Shown here: positions 5,112-6,380 of the stretch, piece by piece
How the letters are laid out: each line of letters begins with the position of its first letter
Numbering within the stretch: position 1 is the stretch's first letter
Source of the DNA: Actinomycetes bacterium
GTDB lineage: Bacteria; Actinomycetota; Acidimicrobiia; Spongiisociales; UBA5794
DNA length: 6,380 nt
Direction: 5' to 3'
NCBI GenBank assembly: GCA_023336875.1
Contig: JAMBLH010000304.1
Location: 1-6,380, forward strand
Notes under the pieces: model-generated
What the model saw: the letters and a program-made list of their open reading frames with translations, nothing else
Told to the model about the DNA's origin: nothing
The model's database searches: none
Program-made: the position numbers and the translations under genes

Positions 5112-5996
5112 TCAGTGCTCCATTGCTTCGTCGGCCATCAGGTGGTCAGACGGATTCGAGAGATTTCGCAGTATCTCAGCTGACTCCGCGGGCATGTGGT
5201 AGGTCTCTGCCTCTGAAGGGAACGCACCGGACTCGACATCGGAGAAGAACTCTTCGAGCGCGGTGACAGCGTCATCAGCCAGATGCGCATACTGCTTCAC
5301 GAACTTTGGCAGATACTCGCCTGCACCCAGTCCGGTCACATCGTGGAAGACGAGAACCTGTCCGTCGCAATCGGCGCCAGCTCCTATGCCGATGGTCGGA
5401 GCCTCTATCTCATTCGTGACGATCTCAGCAACGGTATCGGGGACACCCTCGAGGACGATTGCGAATACGCCAGCATCCGAGAGTGCGTGGGCATCCGATA
5501 TCAGTTCGTAGGCCGCATGGGCCTCCTTGCCCTGGACGCGATAGCCGCCCATTGCGTGAACAGACTGGGGTGTGAGCCCAAGGTGTCCCATTACTGGAAT
5601 CTCCGCATCAAGAACCGCATGGATCATGTCGAGGCGTTTTCTGCCACCCTCGAGCTTGACCGCACCGGCACCACCCTCCTGGACAAACCGACCCGCGTTG
5701 TGCACCGTTTCCTCGGTGGAGGAGTGATACGACAGCCATGGCATGTCCCCGACAACGAGAGAGTGTGGCTTCATTCGAGTGACCGCAGCGGTGTGGTGGA
5801 TCATCACATCAACGGTGACGGCCAGCGTGTCGTCGTAGCCGAGCACGACATTGGCAACGGAATCCCCGACAAGGATGATGTCCGCACCGGCACGATCGGC
5901 TATCTGGGCGGTTGGAGCGTCGTACGCAGTGACCATCTTGAGTTTCGACCCACCCTTGCGGGCTAGGACTGATGGCGCAGTGACCTTCGTGGCCAT
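5112..5996 (-). CDS. panB: 3-methyl-2-oxobutanoate hydroxymethyltransferase
   Basis: PanB transfers a hydroxymethyl group from 5,10-methylene-tetrahydrofolate to 2-oxoisovalerate, giving ketopantoate, the first committed step of pantothenate and CoA synthesis. The 294-residue TIM-barrel protein shows the family motifs in order: MVTAYDAPTA (21-30), VGDSVANV (43-50, Mg-binding D45), GDMPW (83-87, D84), GAVKLEGG (111-118, K114/E116), MGHLGLTPQS (136-145), LEGVP (182-186, likely catalytic E183) and GIGAGADCDGQVLVFHD (203-219). The C-terminus is about 20-25 residues longer than the E. coli enzyme and acidic. I use the ATG at 5994-5996, with AAGGGA 8-9 nt upstream. A GTG at 6021-6023 would add nine residues that merely read through the ribosome binding site. 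No panC or panD lies nearby. Confidence 0.96.
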   Translation of the reverse strand: MATKVTAPSVLARKGGSKLKMVTAYDAPTAQIADRAGADIILVGDSVANVVLGYDDTLAVTVDVMIHHTAAVTRMKPHSLVVGDMPWLSYHSSTEETVHNAGRFVQEGGAGAVKLEGGRKRLDMIHAVLDAEIPVMGHLGLTPQSVHAMGGYRVQGKEAHAAYELISDAHALSDAGVFAIVLEGVPDTVAEIVTNEIEAPTIGIGAGADCDGQVLVFHDVTGLGAGEYLPKFVKQYAHLADDAVTALEEFFSDVESGAFPSEAETYHMPAESAEILRNLSNPSDHLMADEAMEH

Positions 5997-6012
5997 GGCT
6001 CGGTTCCCTTCT
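5997..6012 (-). promoter_or_regulatory. panB ribosome binding site region
   Basis: On the minus strand AGAAGGGAACCGAGCC precedes the ATG. The AAGGGA sequence is well spaced for the ATG at 5994-5996 and decides between this start and the upstream GTG. Confidence 0.6.
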
Positions 6013-6031
6013 CCCCACCTCACGGTTGGGG
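6013..6031 (-). promoter_or_regulatory. Small hairpin abutting the panB ribosome binding site
   Basis: On the minus strand CCCCAACC and GGTGGGG can pair into a 7-bp stem with one bulged A and a GTGA (GNRA-type) loop. The 3' arm runs directly into the panB Shine-Dalgarno. It could modulate translation initiation. No known riboswitch was recognised. Confidence 0.3.
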
Positions 6032-6110
6032 GACTCTGTACCGTGTTCAGCTGTCGACATGATGAACCTCAGCCGCCGCTATGGGTCGCCCGTGTTCTGC
6101 CGGAGATGGC

Positions 6111-6126
6111 ATGGTATACGAAAACT
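6111..6126 (-). promoter_or_regulatory. Candidate panB promoter core, second copy of a 14-mer
   Basis: On the minus strand the sequence is AGTTTTCGTATACCAT. TACCAT fits a TANNNT -10 box, which would give a panB leader of about 105-110 nt. The 14-mer AGTTTTCGTATACC is identical to the one upstream of the cupredoxin gene (4528-4541). No strong -35 was found. Confidence 0.3.
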
Positions 6127-6187
6127 TCGTGTTCAACCACGACAATCGGCTCACCATCGTTTGTTCCCGATGTCGACGATCAACATA

Positions 6188-6224
6188 AACCAACCACCCC
6201 TTCACTCGTCGAGGGTGGTTGGTT
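6188..6224 (-). terminator. Perfect 12-bp hairpin, probable terminator of the right-edge gene
   Basis: AACCAACCACCC (6188-6199) and GGGTGGTTGGTT (6213-6224) are exact reverse complements around a 13-nt loop. On the minus strand the hairpin lies 43 nt past the stop of the partial Asp-rich gene and is followed by TATGTTG, a weak T-rich run. The position fits a terminator for that gene. The T-tract is too poor for high confidence. Confidence 0.55.
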
Positions 6225-6267
6225 CGGTGTCAGCTCGCAATAGCGACCGGATCAGACTCGCAGATGA

Positions 6268-6380
6268 CTAAGGGATGGTTGTTGTGACCGAATCGTCATC
6301 GTCATCATCGTCATCATCCAACGTTGTTGACGTAAGAGACCCATCGTCATCATCGTCATCATCCAACGTTGTTGACGTAA
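6268..6380 (-). CDS. C-terminal part of an Asp-rich repeat protein (5' end outside window)
   Basis: On the minus strand an open frame enters from the right edge and ends at TAG (6268-6270), giving 36 residues. It consists of two copies of a 15-residue unit: TSTTLDDDDDDDGSL, then TSTTL followed by nine Asp, and then a SVTTTIP tail. The reading frame is supported by the 45-nt repeat period, a multiple of three, and by the other two minus frames being closed soon after the edge. Thr/Ser plus poly-Asp suggests a low-complexity acidic tail, possibly of a secreted or surface protein that binds cations, but no domain is visible, so no function is assigned. A hairpin 43 nt downstream may be its terminator. 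Confidence 0.6.
   Translation of the reverse strand, partial: TSTTLDDDDDDDGSLTSTTLDDDDDDDDDSVTTTIP
6297..6380. repeat. 45-nt tandem repeat, two copies with a 39-nt identical core
   Basis: Positions 6297-6335 and 6342-6380 are identical over 39 nt, with a period of 45 nt. Each copy also contains an internal GTCATCATC subrepeat that encodes Asp on the minus strand. The array runs off the right edge, so more copies may follow. Confidence 0.9.

Larger units (their letters stand above)
5997..6267. other. Intergenic region upstream of panB
   Basis: These 271 bp hold the panB leader and candidate promoter, plus the terminator-like hairpin at 6188-6224. No convincing gene is present. Short open frames on both strands (for example 6047-6157 on minus, 36 codons) lack a ribosome binding site and any family resemblance. 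Confidence 0.6.

Noticed and set aside
5283..5966. 227-codon open frame on the plus strand
   Set aside because: Antisense to panB, which carries all the expected active-site motifs. No ribosome binding site or family resemblance.
6047..6157. 36-codon minus-strand frame upstream of panB
   Set aside because: No ribosome binding site, no recognisable composition or motif, and it overlaps the candidate panB promoter.
6151..6186. Minus-strand mini-frame MLIVDIGNKRW, reminiscent of a CoaX (pantothenate kinase) N-terminus near panB
   Set aside because: Only 11 codons, no ribosome binding site, and the downstream sequence does not continue as CoaX in any frame. The resemblance is probably chance.
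6292..6380. Possible CRISPR array at the right edge
   Set aside because: The 45-nt period has a 39-nt identical core and only 6 nt between copies, so there are no spacers. The repeat is in frame with an Asp-rich coding sequence.

Overview
The window looks like chromosomal DNA of a moderately high-GC actinobacterium, possibly a member of the Acidimicrobiia. The grounds are an F420-type PPOX protein, the actinobacterial HhH-GPD family, an AbiEi/DUF559 fusion, lipoproteins with Thr-rich linkers behind the lipobox, and several genes with a TANNNT box 6-7 nt before the start codon and no ribosome binding site (leaderless style). The taxonomic guess is inference from family content only.

Layout. 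(1) Positions 8-1483, minus strand: trhO (tRNA U34 hydroxylase) followed by a small HhH-GPD DNA-repair-like protein. (2) Positions 1512-2585: a solitary AbiEi-type winged-helix/DUF559 nuclease-like gene on the minus strand, bracketed by two related long palindromes. The right one has perfect 22-bp arms. Each palindrome lies 8-10 nt behind a minus-strand stop codon. (3) Positions 2596-3093, minus: a DUF192 lipoprotein. It is divergent from a plus-strand pair at 3146-4115, an F420-dependent PPOX protein and a RibD_C/DHFR-like reductase. (4) Positions 4122-4490, minus: a cupredoxin lipoprotein, divergent from a ferritin at 4611-5108 (plus). (5) Positions 5112-5996, minus: panB of pantothenate synthesis, with about 270 bp of non-coding DNA upstream. 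(6) At the right edge, the C-terminal end of a minus-strand gene encodes an Asp-rich 15-residue tandem repeat, followed by a perfect 12-bp hairpin that may be its terminator.

Most genes are ordinary housekeeping or redox genes: RNA modification, DNA repair, metal handling (ferritin, blue-copper-like protein), F420/NADPH redox and CoA precursor synthesis. The most distinctive structure is the palindromic repeat pair around the AbiEi/DUF559 gene. It shows a compensatory base-pair change in the stem, and the repeat extends beyond the hairpin into the stop codons of two unrelated genes. This looks like a small dispersed palindromic element, or a cassette boundary, rather than a pair of simple terminators. 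I see no rRNA, tRNA, CRISPR array, transposase or phage gene.
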